Positions 1 to 8,426 of a DNA stretch of 64,000 nucleotides are shown here, piece after piece (the first letter of the stretch is position 1; each line of letters begins with the position of its first letter). The translations under genes and the position numbers were made by a program. The notes beneath the pieces were generated by a model that saw nothing but the letters and a program-made list of their open reading frames with translations, was not told the origin of the DNA and ran no database searches. The stretch is from Dysgonomonas sp. 216 (GTDB lineage: Bacteria; Bacteroidota; Bacteroidia; Bacteroidales; Dysgonomonadaceae), in the NCBI RefSeq assembly GCF_010501065.1, contig NZ_QVMM01000015.1, forward strand, positions 17,579 to 81,578, in the 5' to 3' direction.

Positions 1-2410
1 TATATATTAAGATTATTATTATTAGTGTATAAATCATGTAGGCCCACCATGTTTCGTAAAAAGCAGGGCGTTTGTATATCTTTAACAGGGTGATATTATC
101 CGACCATAAACCGTTCTCATCTGTCGATCTGATATAAAACTTATGATTTCCTTTTTCCAGTTGGTTATATATTGCAAATTGTCGGTCGCTTTCGTTGTAT
201 ACCCAGCCATCGTCAATGCCATCCATTTTGTATGCATACTGAATTTTGGTTGGATATATGTAGTCAAGAGATGAAAAGTTTATTTCTATATTTTTATCTC
301 CGGGCTCCAATACTAGTGTTTGAGATATAACATCGAACCGATGATTATCATTATTTCGGAAAACAGACTTGTTATTAATTTTAACATCAATAACTAATGG
401 TTTTGCATCTTTCGGGTGTTCCGATAGCTTCTCCGAAGCAGTAAATACTGATATGCCTTTGTTCCCTCCGAACAATATTTTTCCGGAAGCTGTTTTCAGA
501 TAAGAATTTTCCAAGAACGAATTAACTAAAACCCCATCGGTGCTAGAGTAACTGCGCAAAGCTTTGTTTACGGGGTTGTACTCTATTATACGCTTATTTG
601 TAGATATCCATATGTGCCCGAAATCGTCAGAAATTATGTTAAGAATACCTTCGTTTAATATTTTGAACAAATCTGAATTATCGGTAAATCGTTGTTCCAG
701 AATATCATATGTTATGATATTGCCTTCTTTTGTGCCTATCCAGACTTTGCCGTTTATATCGCCGCAAATGGAGGTAATATTGTTGCTTATAAGATTTCCA
801 TTAGTCTCGCTATAGTTTATAATCTTCGATCCGTCAATGTTAATGCTTCCTTGTATCGGAATGTGGTAAATTCCCGAATTTCGGCTGCTAACCCATACCG
901 AACCTTTTGTGTCTTCGGTTATTCCTGTTATCGAATTTAAAGGAAGAGTTATAGCATTGTCTTTGTTGTATGGTAATACTATAAGTTTTGTTGATGTAAC
1001 TATCCAAATGTTATTTTTTCTGTCTTCAAAAAAGCTCAGCGGCTGTCCGGGATCGTCAACAATATTATACAGATTAGTTTGGCTAAGCAGGGAAATATTG
1101 CCATTTTTCTTTTTCATCCGGTAAATCAATCCATCATATTGTGTTCCAACCCATACTTCTTCGGGTCTTGATCTGAAGCTTGAAATACAGTTAACAAGGT
1201 TTAAGCCCGGTAAGCTTCTTAGTTCCGGATTGTCTCGGAAAAAGCTTACTTTATTTTTTTGCGGATCAAATAAGCCTAATCCCCATCGGTTTTGAGCAAT
1301 CCATAAATCGTTATCCTTGTCCTGATATATTGATGTTATATTAGGTGTGATACCTGTCATGTCTTTAATCGCTTGCAACGAATAGTTCTCTATTACAGGC
1401 TTGTTAAAACTAACAGTTAATACACCTTCGCTAAAAGTCCCAATCCATAGATTACCATTATGGTCTTTTATAACTTCGCTGAATATATTGTTCGATACGT
1501 TGAATAAGCTAGAGGCTTCAACGTCTTGCTCTATATCGCCATTATCGGTGTATTTCATGGCGTGCATACCTGCGGTAGATATAATCCAGATATACTCCTG
1601 AATATCGTCCTGCTCAATACTGAACGCATATAATTCAGGTGTGTTACGTCCTAAGGAATAAACCTCTATCGGTTTATACATTGCCTGACCATTTTCGCTT
1701 TCGTTCGGGTTGAATAAAAATATACCATCGCCCCATGTACAAATCCATAGCTGTTTTCTACTATCCTGAAATACTTTGAATGGGTTGTTAGAGTTTCCTA
1801 TGCCCGGAAAATTCTTGAATGTGTCTTTTTCTTTGTCGTATTTATGAAGTCCGTTTCGCCACGTTGTAACCCATATATTGCCATCTAAGTCTTCGTATAC
1901 CGAATTTATACTGCCTATAGGTAGCGAACTGTCGTATTTTTTACGCAGCGTCATATCGGGGTTAAACCTGAACATCTGTCGGTTTGTTCCAACCCATATA
2001 CTACTATCCGATGTTGTTGTGATACACCTTATTTCCTGATTTGCTAATTCTTGCCCGTCGAAATGACTTATTTGGTAAGTACTTTTGTCCAAAATGTTCA
2101 TTCCTTTTTTCGTCCCTATCCATAAGCGGTTGCTAGTGTCTTCACTTAAGCAGGTTATTTCGTTATTTGTAAGTAGTTGCGGACTATTCAGATTAGATCT
2201 GAATACAAGAGTTTGGTATCCATCGTAACGGCATAATCCGTCAAGAGTGGCCAGCCACATAAAGCCTTCCTTATCTTGATATAATCTTTGTACCGAATTA
2301 GATGGCAGTTGTTCTGTTAAGGTTATAGGTGTGACTGATATGCGACTCGAATATGTATTATTACAGTTTACAATAAATAACAGTAAAAATAAATATATAA
2401 TCTTTTTCAT
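1..2410 (-). CDS. Propeller/Y_Y_Y sensor, probably a hybrid two-component system (partial, C-terminus outside window)
   Basis: The frame opens with ATG at 2408-2410 and stays open to the left edge, about 803 residues. The N-terminus is a hydrophobic signal peptide (MKKIIYLFLLLFIV). It is followed by repeated two-component regulator propeller blades, recognisable by recurring 'edxxGxlWigT..Gl..y' units such as YQDKEGFMWLATLDGLCRYD near residues 50-70. The last ~110 residues form a Y_Y_Y domain (IEINFSSLDY, YAYKMDGIDDGW, FYIRSTDENGLWS) leading to YETWWAYMIY and the start of a membrane helix at the very edge. In Bacteroidales this order continues into HisKA, HATPase, receiver and AraC domains, forming periplasmic carbohydrate sensors that control glycan-use loci. 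The kinase half cannot be seen, so a propeller-only or LuxR-type variant is possible. Confidence 0.9.
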   Translation of the reverse strand, partial: MKKIIYLFLLLFIVNCNNTYSSRISVTPITLTEQLPSNSVQRLYQDKEGFMWLATLDGLCRYDGYQTLVFRSNLNSPQLLTNNEITCLSEDTSNRLWIGTKKGMNILDKSTYQISHFDGQELANQEIRCITTTSDSSIWVGTNRQMFRFNPDMTLRKKYDSSLPIGSINSVYEDLDGNIWVTTWRNGLHKYDKEKDTFKNFPGIGNSNNPFKVFQDSRKQLWICTWGDGIFLFNPNESENGQAMYKPIEVYSLGRNTPELYAFSIEQDDIQEYIWIISTAGMHAMKYTDNGDIEQDVEASSLFNVSNNIFSEVIKDHNGNLWIGTFSEGVLTVSFNKPVIENYSLQAIKDMTGITPNITSIYQDKDNDLWIAQNRWGLGLFDPQKNKVSFFRDNPELRSLPGLNLVNCISSFRSRPEEVWVGTQYDGLIYRMKKKNGNISLLSQTNLYNIVDDPGQPLSFFEDRKNNIWIVTSTKLIVLPYNKDNAITLPLNSITGITEDTKGSVWVSSRNSGIYHIPIQGSINIDGSKIINYSETNGNLISNNITSICGDINGKVWIGTKEGNIITYDILEQRFTDNSDLFKILNEGILNIISDDFGHIWISTNKRIIEYNPVNKALRSYSSTDGVLVNSFLENSYLKTASGKILFGGNKGISVFTASEKLSEHPKDAKPLVIDVKINNKSVFRNNDNHRFDVISQTLVLEPGDKNIEINFSSLDYIYPTKIQYAYKMDGIDDGWVYNESDRQFAIYNQLEKGNHKFYIRSTDENGLWSDNITLLKIYKRPAFYETWWAYMIYTLIIIILIY

Positions 2411-2825
2411 AAATAAATTAAATGTCTTTTGCTATCCGGCTTCTGTTGAAGCTTTTTTAGCCCTAAAAAATGAGTTGAATAATTCTTATGCCCTAAATGA
2501 ATGTTTTTTATCTTATTGTTCCATTTTGTGCGAGAACAAAGTCAGCAAGTTCTAAATTACGAATTTATTTTGTATAAACCAAAATAGATAATACTATAAT
2601 GTTACTCGTTGTAATAAAATAAGGGTCGTTATTCGAATCCTGTTCTTTTTGCAATATTCTATCAGTGTAGAATTAGTGTGACGTTACAATGGTATACAAG
2701 CTGTATTTATTCAAAACCTGACAATCCTGACAGTTTTTTGCAAATTATGTTTTTGCTTATTGGGTGCCGCAAGTTGAATTGAGATTGGTAGCTGGTATAT
2801 AGATAAATTTTAGCTGTCGATTTGC
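2411..2825. other. Intergenic region between divergent genes
   Basis: About 415 bp of AT-rich DNA upstream of the sensor gene. It holds one copy of the composite repeat described separately (2656-2737). I see no RNA gene and no convincing ORF: a plus-strand frame over 2331-2555 overlaps the sensor start and has no family features. Confidence 0.5.
2656..2737 (-). repeat. Composite repeat element, copy A
   Basis: Read on the minus strand, this is a tandem pair TGTCAGG-AT-TGTCAGG (complement of 2717-2732) followed by TTTT, 43 nt of unrelated sequence, then an 18-nt palindrome with 6-bp arms, ATTCTA-N6-TAGAAT (2656-2673). Copies B and D near 61 kb have the same order with 44-nt gaps. The element points toward the sensor gene start, about 245 bp away. 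The short flank after TAGAAT on the plus strand (TTAGTGTG) resembles the flank of copies B and D on that same strand, so the palindrome part may be inverted relative to the tandem pair in this copy. Confidence 0.7.
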
Positions 2826-2900
2826 ATGAAAAAGAAGAAACTTGCAGGGTTCTTTTTGTTAATAGTGGCTATTCTTTCTTTGTCTTTTTGTACAACATAA
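2826..2900 (+). CDS. Possible 24-residue lipoprotein-like peptide
   Basis: ATG at 2826 opens 24 codons ending TAA at 2900. The product is a textbook lipoprotein signal (MKKKKLAGFFLLIVAILS then LSFC-TT), with lysines, a hydrophobic stretch and a lipobox Cys three residues from the end. It may be a real tiny lipopeptide, the decayed start of a longer lipoprotein, or chance. A promoter-like sequence (2879-2910) overlaps its 3' end, so it would be transcribed separately from the next ORF. No known family recognised. Confidence 0.3.
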   Translation: MKKKKLAGFFLLIVAILSLSFCTT

Positions 2901-2910
2901 TATATCTTTG
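2879..2910 (+). promoter_or_regulatory. Promoter for the small ORF and rlmH
   Basis: TTTG at 2879-2882, a 20-nt spacer, then TATCTTTG at 2903-2910 match the Bacteroidota sigma-ABfr -33/-7 pattern (TTTG and TAnnTTTG). Transcription would start near 2917, almost at the ATG at 2920, giving a nearly leaderless message. Confidence 0.5.
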
Positions 2911-2919
2911 TGTTTAACT

Positions 2920-3057
2920 ATGAAGTGTATAAGAAATATATGGAACAAGATTTTGTCTGATGAAAATGGTAAAAAGAACCGCCATACAGTCGATATCTTC
3001 TTGTTTTGTATAGCTTTGGTTGCCTTCATCCTTTTAATTTATAGTTTCAACTGGTAA
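2920..3057 (+). CDS. Small single-pass membrane protein, 45 aa
   Basis: ATG at 2920 opens 45 codons ending TAA at 3055-3057, 21 bp before rlmH and in the same orientation. The first 23 residues are polar and basic (KNIWNK-like, GKKNRH), followed by a hydrophobic helix (DIFLFCIALVAFILLIY) and a short end FNW. This predicts a cytoplasmic N-terminus with one membrane helix. The promoter just upstream and the tight spacing suggest cotranscription with rlmH. No family recognised; function unknown. It is well formed for its size, but 45-codon frames can arise by chance. Confidence 0.5.
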   Translation: MKCIRNIWNKILSDENGKKNRHTVDIFLFCIALVAFILLIYSFNW

Positions 3058-3078
3058 TGATTCTCCCCAAATACTATC

Positions 3079-3552
3079 ATGAAAATAACTTTATTGGTAA
3101 TAGGTAAAACCGATGCCGGATATTTTAAGGAAGCGATTGAAGAATATCGTAAACGTCTCGAACATTATTTGCCGTTCGACATACAAGTTATTCCCGATAT
3201 AAGAAATACAAAGAGCTTGAATAGCGAACAGCAAAAAGATAAGGAAGGCGAACTTATTCTCAAAAACTTACAATCGGGAGATTATATGGTTTTACTCGAT
3301 GAACACGGAAAAGAATACACCTCGATGCAATTTGCAACTTACATTGAGAAGAAAACCCATTCTGTCCCTAAACGATTGGTGTTTGTTATTGGCGGGCCAT
3401 ATGGTTTTTCGAGCAGTGTTTATGATAAAGCTTCGGAAAAAATATCGTTGTCAAAAATGACTTTCTCGCACCAGATGATTCGTTTGGTTTTTGCCGAACA
3501 GTTGTACAGGGCAATGACTATATTGAATAACGAGCCTTATCATCACGAATAG
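3079..3552 (+). CDS. rlmH: 23S rRNA (pseudouridine1915-N3)-methyltransferase RlmH
   Basis: 157 residues, the normal length for this SPOUT-class methyltransferase, which uses S-adenosylmethionine to methylate N3 of pseudouridine 1915 in helix 69 of 23S rRNA on assembled 70S ribosomes. Family hallmarks are all present: VIGGPYGF at 103-110 (the SAM-binding trefoil knot), SHQMIRLVFAEQLYRA at 130-145 and the conserved C-terminus NEPYHHE. It lies directly after a small membrane-protein ORF and converges with the ABC permease gene, with only 5 bp between the two stop codons. It acts as a homodimer in the cytoplasm. Confidence 0.97.
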   Translation: MKITLLVIGKTDAGYFKEAIEEYRKRLEHYLPFDIQVIPDIRNTKSLNSEQQKDKEGELILKNLQSGDYMVLLDEHGKEYTSMQFATYIEKKTHSVPKRLVFVIGGPYGFSSSVYDKASEKISLSKMTFSHQMIRLVFAEQLYRAMTILNNEPYHHE

Positions 3553-3557
3553 GTAGT

Positions 3558-4733
3558 TTATTTTACTTTCCGACGTATAATGTAAATGTTGAAAGCCGAA
3601 AGCAGGCACGAAACAGAAACCCCTATAAGTATTGTAGGAACAATGCTTCGCGATTCGAAATTTGACCAAACTTTTGAAACTATTGCTGTATATTGGAGTT
3701 TAATTAATAACATGAAAATTACAGATAGTAATAGTATCGACGCATTCATTATAACAACAAGGCGTTCGTAAGGGGCTGTTACCCGAAGGCGTGCATAACC
3801 AAGCAGGCGAAGTTTTTGCAGTTTTTGCATATTTTTTTCGAGTAGCAGATAAATGCTTAATACCAATATGATGAACGATAGTATGCATATTATGGTACCT
3901 ACTGTGATAACAATTCCAACAAGTATTTTCAAGAAAGAGGACATCCGGCTTATCGCCACATTTTCACCTTCCACTTCGTATCCTTTTTCTTTAAGAAATT
4001 CGGCTATGCGTGTATCTGTTATGTTATCTATTTCGAGTATTAGACGCGATGCATTCGCATTTTTTTCGTTTCCGTAATTTTGATTAGCCCATTCCATAAA
4101 TGTTGATGGCACCAAAATTGTATTTATACGGTTAGACAGGCCTACTATGCGGCCTTTCATTTGTTTTCGTTGTCCTTGCCCGAATATTGTAACATCCAGA
4201 GGCACTACACCTATCATCCCCTCTGTTATTTTGGGCATTTCCTGCGATTCGGCAAACCCGAAGTTATATAGATCAAGATAGTTTTTGGGTAATATTATGG
4301 GGATAGTGTTATCGACAGGCGAGAAACGCCAATCGTTGCTTTTTACGTCGATAAATTTATCGGGAATCGATTCGAAAAACATTTCTGTTCCAAATCGTAC
4401 ACCTTTCTGGTTGATACCTGCATATACCCCGAATCGGGAAGGTACAAATATCCCCAGATCCTTAACAAATCCCGAATTGCGCAGTTCGTTTATTTCGTCA
4501 GGAGTAAAGCCCGATGCTCCCGACGCAAAAGTATTAAGGATACTTACTTTTTTAGTGATAGTAAAAAAATCGCGTTTAAATAAGTCGTCTTTTTGTGTAA
4601 ATATAGGGTTTATGTCGGAATAAAACTGAATGGCTACCAAAACAATAGTCATTCCTATAAGGTTGGCTGCAAAAAAACCGATAAGTTGTGCTTTGCTTAT
4701 ATTTTCTTTTAATAGTTTCCAAACCAAATTCAT
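3558..4733 (-). CDS. ABC transporter permease, MacB/FtsX-like topology
   Basis: 391 residues with one membrane helix near the N-terminus (about 15-38), a long extracytoplasmic region (about 40-275) and three helices at the C-terminus (about 280-305, 330-350, 365-385). This is the four-helix layout of MacB, LolC and FtsX type VII ABC systems, which couple cytoplasmic ATP hydrolysis to periplasmic mechanics or export rather than moving solute through the membrane. The start overlaps the stop of the ATPase gene by 4 nt (ATGA), so the two are translationally coupled. Cargo unknown; no second permease or adaptor is adjacent. The basic end IIRRKVK is consistent with a cytoplasmic C-terminus. Confidence 0.8.
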   Translation of the reverse strand: MNLVWKLLKENISKAQLIGFFAANLIGMTIVLVAIQFYSDINPIFTQKDDLFKRDFFTITKKVSILNTFASGASGFTPDEINELRNSGFVKDLGIFVPSRFGVYAGINQKGVRFGTEMFFESIPDKFIDVKSNDWRFSPVDNTIPIILPKNYLDLYNFGFAESQEMPKITEGMIGVVPLDVTIFGQGQRKQMKGRIVGLSNRINTILVPSTFMEWANQNYGNEKNANASRLILEIDNITDTRIAEFLKEKGYEVEGENVAISRMSSFLKILVGIVITVGTIICILSFIILVLSIYLLLEKNMQKLQKLRLLGYARLRVTAPYERLVVIMNASILLLSVIFMLLIKLQYTAIVSKVWSNFESRSIVPTILIGVSVSCLLSAFNIYIIRRKVK

Positions 4734-5374
4734 AGCGCATAATCTTTATTATAGTTCAACGGAAGGTGTTTTCCTATCGAGGTTACAATTATGGCTGCCT
4801 CTTGTAATTTAGCCTCTTGTTCTACAAGTTCGGCAACTATATTTGCGTTTTTATCATCAAGGTGGCTGATAGGTTCGTCAAGTATAATAAAATTGAAAGG
4901 CTGGCAGAGGCAACGAATTATAGCAACCCGCTGTTGTTGTCCCCACGACATTTTAACTATCTTTTGGTTTAGTTTGTCTTTGATACCAAGTATACCGAAC
5001 ATTTCGGTAATCTGTTTTGAGGTTTTGTGGTTTGTAAGTGTGTTTTTTAGCAGAACGTTTTCTAGAGCTGTAAGTTCGGGGAATAGCGCTAAATCCTGAA
5101 ACAGTAAGCTTAAATGATTGGTGCGTATCAAATCCCATTCTTTGCCGGAGATACTGTTCAAATTGCTTTTGTCAAAAAAAATGCTGCCCGAAAAGTCCTT
5201 TCTGTAGCCATATATAAAACTACAGAAAGAACTTTTCCCTTTTCCGGAGGCAGCTTCAATAAGATAAGAATTTCCTCTGTCGAAGTTTATGTCTTGTTTC
5301 CATATACCCGATTCTAAATTGTCCGTATCGGCAAATACATCAGGTAATACACTTCGGAGCAAAATTCTATCCAT
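4730..5374 (-). CDS. ABC transporter ATP-binding protein with atypical motifs
   Basis: 214 residues, single nucleotide-binding domain. Walker A is ASGKGKSS (42-49), Q-loop Gln93 in LFQD, signature MSWGQQQR (142-149) and Walker B FIILDEP (162-168) with a D-loop HLDD. Two features are unusual: the signature has Trp where LSGGQ has Gly, and the residue after the strand IIVT is Ser199 (VTSIGKH) where the H-loop His (VTHD) is expected; a His occurs four residues later. It probably powers the adjacent permease, whose start codon overlaps its stop. It is either a slow or structural ATPase, or a subfamily with a shifted H-loop. Confidence 0.85.
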   Translation of the reverse strand: MDRILLRSVLPDVFADTDNLESGIWKQDINFDRGNSYLIEAASGKGKSSFCSFIYGYRKDFSGSIFFDKSNLNSISGKEWDLIRTNHLSLLFQDLALFPELTALENVLLKNTLTNHKTSKQITEMFGILGIKDKLNQKIVKMSWGQQQRVAIIRCLCQPFNFIILDEPISHLDDKNANIVAELVEQEAKLQEAAIIVTSIGKHLPLNYNKDYAL

Positions 5375-5384
5375 AAGTTTTTTA

Positions 5385-7010
5385 TTATCTCATTTTGTCG
5401 TTCATTGCTGTAAGCAATTTATCAACATATTGGAATATAACAGCCAAACTGTTTTTGCTGCTGTCTGTTACAGCTAATTTTCCATTAGCATCTTCGTTTG
5501 AGCCTGCATATTCGTATTTATCGAATAAGTCGATAAATTCGCCAAGTAAAGTATTAGCTTCCTTGTCCGAAACTTCTTTCAATACAGGAGCTTTCAACGA
5601 CTTGATGTTTCCGGCAAACATAACAGCTTTACCTTTAGCCAAAGCATCGTAACCTTTTGATATAGTTGAAGATGATTTGATAGCATTATAAGTGGCTTCG
5701 CTGTTAGTAAAGTATAACATGTTGTTGGTTAAACCTACATAAGCTGTAGTGCCTTCTATATCGCCGCTGTAAGTGTTTTCGTCAATTTGTTTTAGGTCTT
5801 CCGATTCAGCTTTACCGATAGCCATTTTCAACAAATCAAACAAAGACTTTCCATCCTTCATATCCATCATTAAAGAGAACTCAGGGAAAGTAGAATCGTA
5901 TTCGCCCCATGAACGTTCTTTCTTAATAGAAAGAATATTTGTCAATCCTAAAGTAATATCGCCTTCAATATTGCTTACAATTGATTGAACATTGATGCCA
6001 TTTTCTTCGTCGTTTACTTCATCTTCAATTTTCTCGATAACGCCAATTCTTTTCAAGAAATCGTATATACCTGCTCCTTTAAGATTTGCAGACATCACGA
6101 AAATTGGATTTTCTGCAATGTATTTTAATTGTTCGCCTTTTAGCTCGCCACATATCGAAGCTCCTAACTCTTTATATTTAGCTTCTATTTCGGCAGAATT
6201 GTAGAACATATCATTGCTTGCTGCGATCTCTCCTTTTTCAAACGAAATATACATTCCTTGCGAAACTCCGTCTAATTTATCAAGTTCGGCAGAAGCTCCT
6301 TCGGGCAACGTTATGCCCGACATAGCGAACATAGATTTGAACATGTCAGGAGAATATGCATAGAACACCGAAATGTCTTTTTTATTTCCTTCGAATTTAG
6401 CAAAAGCTTCTTTCGATCTGATACTTTGGTCTTTACCTTGTGTTAATTGTTTTTTAGCCATAGCCAACATGTCAACCGATTCGTTGTTCGAATTTCTGTA
6501 GTTATACATATTCATTGAGGCTATTATAAGAAATTTTTCTTTGTTCCAAGCAAAAACTCCATTGTTGCCCATCGATATATAATGTATGCCATCTTCTTCT
6601 TTAAGCATTTCCGACTCTTTCATGTTCGGGATGTTCAGAAGAGATTGTTTTAATTTGTCAGCGTTGTTTACTCCCAATATAACACCGAAAGTTTTGTAAT
6701 CGGTATAGAAGTAAGCTTCATTTTTAAGGTTTAACCCCAAAGAGTTTACATCTTTAGTGAAAGCATCTATCATATCTACTACCGATTGCTCACTTCCGAT
6801 CATGGCTTTAGCCATATTTATACCTCTTTGTACGGTTACATTTTTGAAAATGTCGTAGTTTGACTTTTCAATCATCGATTGTGTGTTGATATGTACTACA
6901 TATCCCATGTCTGCAGGAATAGCATCTGCTAAATCCTGTGTCGTTTTTTTACACGAGGAAAAGGCAAAAACTGCAGTTGCTAGAACTAGAAAAAGTTTTG
7001 AAATTCTCAT
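5385..7010 (-). CDS. DUF4836 family lipoprotein
   Basis: 541 residues from ATG at 7008-7010 (MRISKLFLVLATAVFAFSSC). A longer frame reaches 7088 but would bury the signal peptide. The lipobox Cys is followed by KK, then the family start 'DLADAIPADMGYVVHINTQSMIEK'-like segment in which a short 'PxDaxyvvhin' motif opens the mature protein. The rest is an alpha/beta repeat architecture with internal duplication. DUF4836 proteins are Bacteroidota-specific, probably outer-membrane lipoproteins of unknown role. The stop is 10 bp before the ABC ATPase start, so the gene heads the DUF4836-ATPase-permease operon. That link suggests a function in envelope or lipoprotein handling, which is inference. Confidence 0.85.
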   Translation of the reverse strand: MRISKLFLVLATAVFAFSSCKKTTQDLADAIPADMGYVVHINTQSMIEKSNYDIFKNVTVQRGINMAKAMIGSEQSVVDMIDAFTKDVNSLGLNLKNEAYFYTDYKTFGVILGVNNADKLKQSLLNIPNMKESEMLKEEDGIHYISMGNNGVFAWNKEKFLIIASMNMYNYRNSNNESVDMLAMAKKQLTQGKDQSIRSKEAFAKFEGNKKDISVFYAYSPDMFKSMFAMSGITLPEGASAELDKLDGVSQGMYISFEKGEIAASNDMFYNSAEIEAKYKELGASICGELKGEQLKYIAENPIFVMSANLKGAGIYDFLKRIGVIEKIEDEVNDEENGINVQSIVSNIEGDITLGLTNILSIKKERSWGEYDSTFPEFSLMMDMKDGKSLFDLLKMAIGKAESEDLKQIDENTYSGDIEGTTAYVGLTNNMLYFTNSEATYNAIKSSSTISKGYDALAKGKAVMFAGNIKSLKAPVLKEVSDKEANTLLGEFIDLFDKYEYAGSNEDANGKLAVTDSSKNSLAVIFQYVDKLLTAMNDKMR

Positions 7011-7111
7011 AATCAATAATATTTTAGAGTGTGAAAAAGTGTTTATGTTAAAGCTTGTGAATCTGGTAATAATCAGAATCAACGTCAAAAATAATGAATT
7101 TCTGTTTTTTT

Positions 7112-8287
7112 TTAACTGTTATTAGGCCTTTTTTTTCTGTTAAAATCATCTCTTTTGCCTGCGAATATATCATATTTACGAAATTCGCATTCAAGAGAAC
7201 CATTAACTAAGGGTATTCTTTGCGAGTGTTTTAGTCCTATCATATTGAACAGTTCTTTTTTGTAGCTCAAAATCCATACTGTATATCCTGTAAAAACATG
7301 TTTCATGCGTTCGCCAATTATCTGGTAAAGCCCCAATAAATCGTCAGGTTTTAATCGTTCTCCATAGGGAGGATTGGTAACAAGCATGGCATTTGGAGCT
7401 GGAGCTTCTGTGTACTGTTGTATGGGTTTTACGCTTAACTCTATATATTTGCTGAGTCCTGCACTTTTTACATTTTTACGTGCTGTTTCTATTGCCGAGG
7501 GCAAAATATCCGAGCCGTATATTTTATAATTGAATTCTTGTTCGTTACTATCTTCGTTGTAAATGTATTCAAAGAGTTCTTTATCGAAGTCGGCCCATTT
7601 TTCGAAAGCAAATTTTTTACGATATATTCCGGGAGGGATATTCATGGCTATCATAGCAGCTTCAATAAGCAATGTTCCCGAGCCGCACATGGGATCGACA
7701 AATGCCGATTGTCCTTTCCATTTGGTTTTCAATATCATTCCGGCGGCTAATACCTCATTTAGCGGAGCCTCGGTTTGCTCTATGCGGTAGCCTCTTTTAT
7801 GTAAGGATTCTCCCGAACTGTCTAACGATACAGAACAGGTATCTTGTGCGATGTGTATATTTATTAGTAAATCGGGATTAGCTGTGCTAACTGAGGGGCG
7901 TTTACCTGTGCGTTCTGTAAAATAGTCAACAATACCATCTTTTGCACGGTAGGCTACAAATTTGGAGTGACTGAATATTTGCGAGAAAACCACCGAATCG
8001 ATCGCGAAGGTATTTTTCTCGTTCATGTATATACTCCAATCTATTTTTTTTATTTCAGCATATAGCTCATCGGCATTTTTTGCAGTAAATGAGTGGATAG
8101 GTTTCAATATTCTGAGAGCTGTACGGCAACATATATTTGCTTTATAAAGCAGTTCGGTATCACCATCGAACGATACCATTCGTCGGCCAATTTCAAGATT
8201 ATCAGCACCTAAAGCAATGAGCTCTTCTGCCAAAACATCTTCGAGGCCTCCCATCGTTTTGGCAATCATATTGAATTTCTTTCTCAT
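7112..8287 (-). CDS. THUMP-domain class I SAM-dependent RNA methyltransferase (RlmL-like)
   Basis: 391 residues. The N-terminal ~55 residues form the ferredoxin-like domain (IAKTMGGLEDVLAEELIALG), then a THUMP RNA-binding domain (about 60-155), then a Rossmann methyltransferase with DPMCGSGT (198-205) and the N6/N2-adenine/guanine type motif NPPYGERL (305-312). This matches the N-terminal RlmL half of E. coli RlmKL, which makes m2G2445 in 23S rRNA, and the stand-alone YpsC family. The RlmK half is absent, as is usual in Bacteroidota. The 3' end is basic (KRDDFNRKKRPNNS). Substrate position is inferred from homology only. Confidence 0.9.
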   Translation of the reverse strand: MRKKFNMIAKTMGGLEDVLAEELIALGADNLEIGRRMVSFDGDTELLYKANICCRTALRILKPIHSFTAKNADELYAEIKKIDWSIYMNEKNTFAIDSVVFSQIFSHSKFVAYRAKDGIVDYFTERTGKRPSVSTANPDLLINIHIAQDTCSVSLDSSGESLHKRGYRIEQTEAPLNEVLAAGMILKTKWKGQSAFVDPMCGSGTLLIEAAMIAMNIPPGIYRKKFAFEKWADFDKELFEYIYNEDSNEQEFNYKIYGSDILPSAIETARKNVKSAGLSKYIELSVKPIQQYTEAPAPNAMLVTNPPYGERLKPDDLLGLYQIIGERMKHVFTGYTVWILSYKKELFNMIGLKHSQRIPLVNGSLECEFRKYDIFAGKRDDFNRKKRPNNS

Positions 8288-8373
8288 CTGTATTTCTTAT
8301 ATAGTTCAAAAATAGCACTTTTATAATTAAAATACAGTCTAAAGTTGCTTATTTTAAGTAATAAACTAAAAAA

Positions 8374-8404
8374 ACAGGCTGTTCGGTATTTCCGAACAGC
8401 CTGT
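8374..8404 (-). terminator. Intrinsic terminator after the DUF3332 gene
   Basis: A 13-bp perfect GC-rich stem (ACAGGCTGTTCGG at 8374-8386 with its complement at 8392-8404) and a 5-nt loop. On the minus strand it is followed by a run of seven T. It sits 22 bp downstream of the DUF3332 stop codon. Confidence 0.85.
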
Positions 8405-8426
8405 ACAATATTTTGTATTTGTTTTA

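Noticed and set aside
564..1601. Several plus-strand ORFs of 66-83 codons
   Set aside because: They lie opposite the propeller-repeat sensor, which has an uninterrupted frame and clear domains; the plus-strand frames have no family features.
7011..7088. N-terminal extension of the DUF4836 protein
   Set aside because: The extra 26 residues precede a complete lipoprotein signal peptide starting at 7010.
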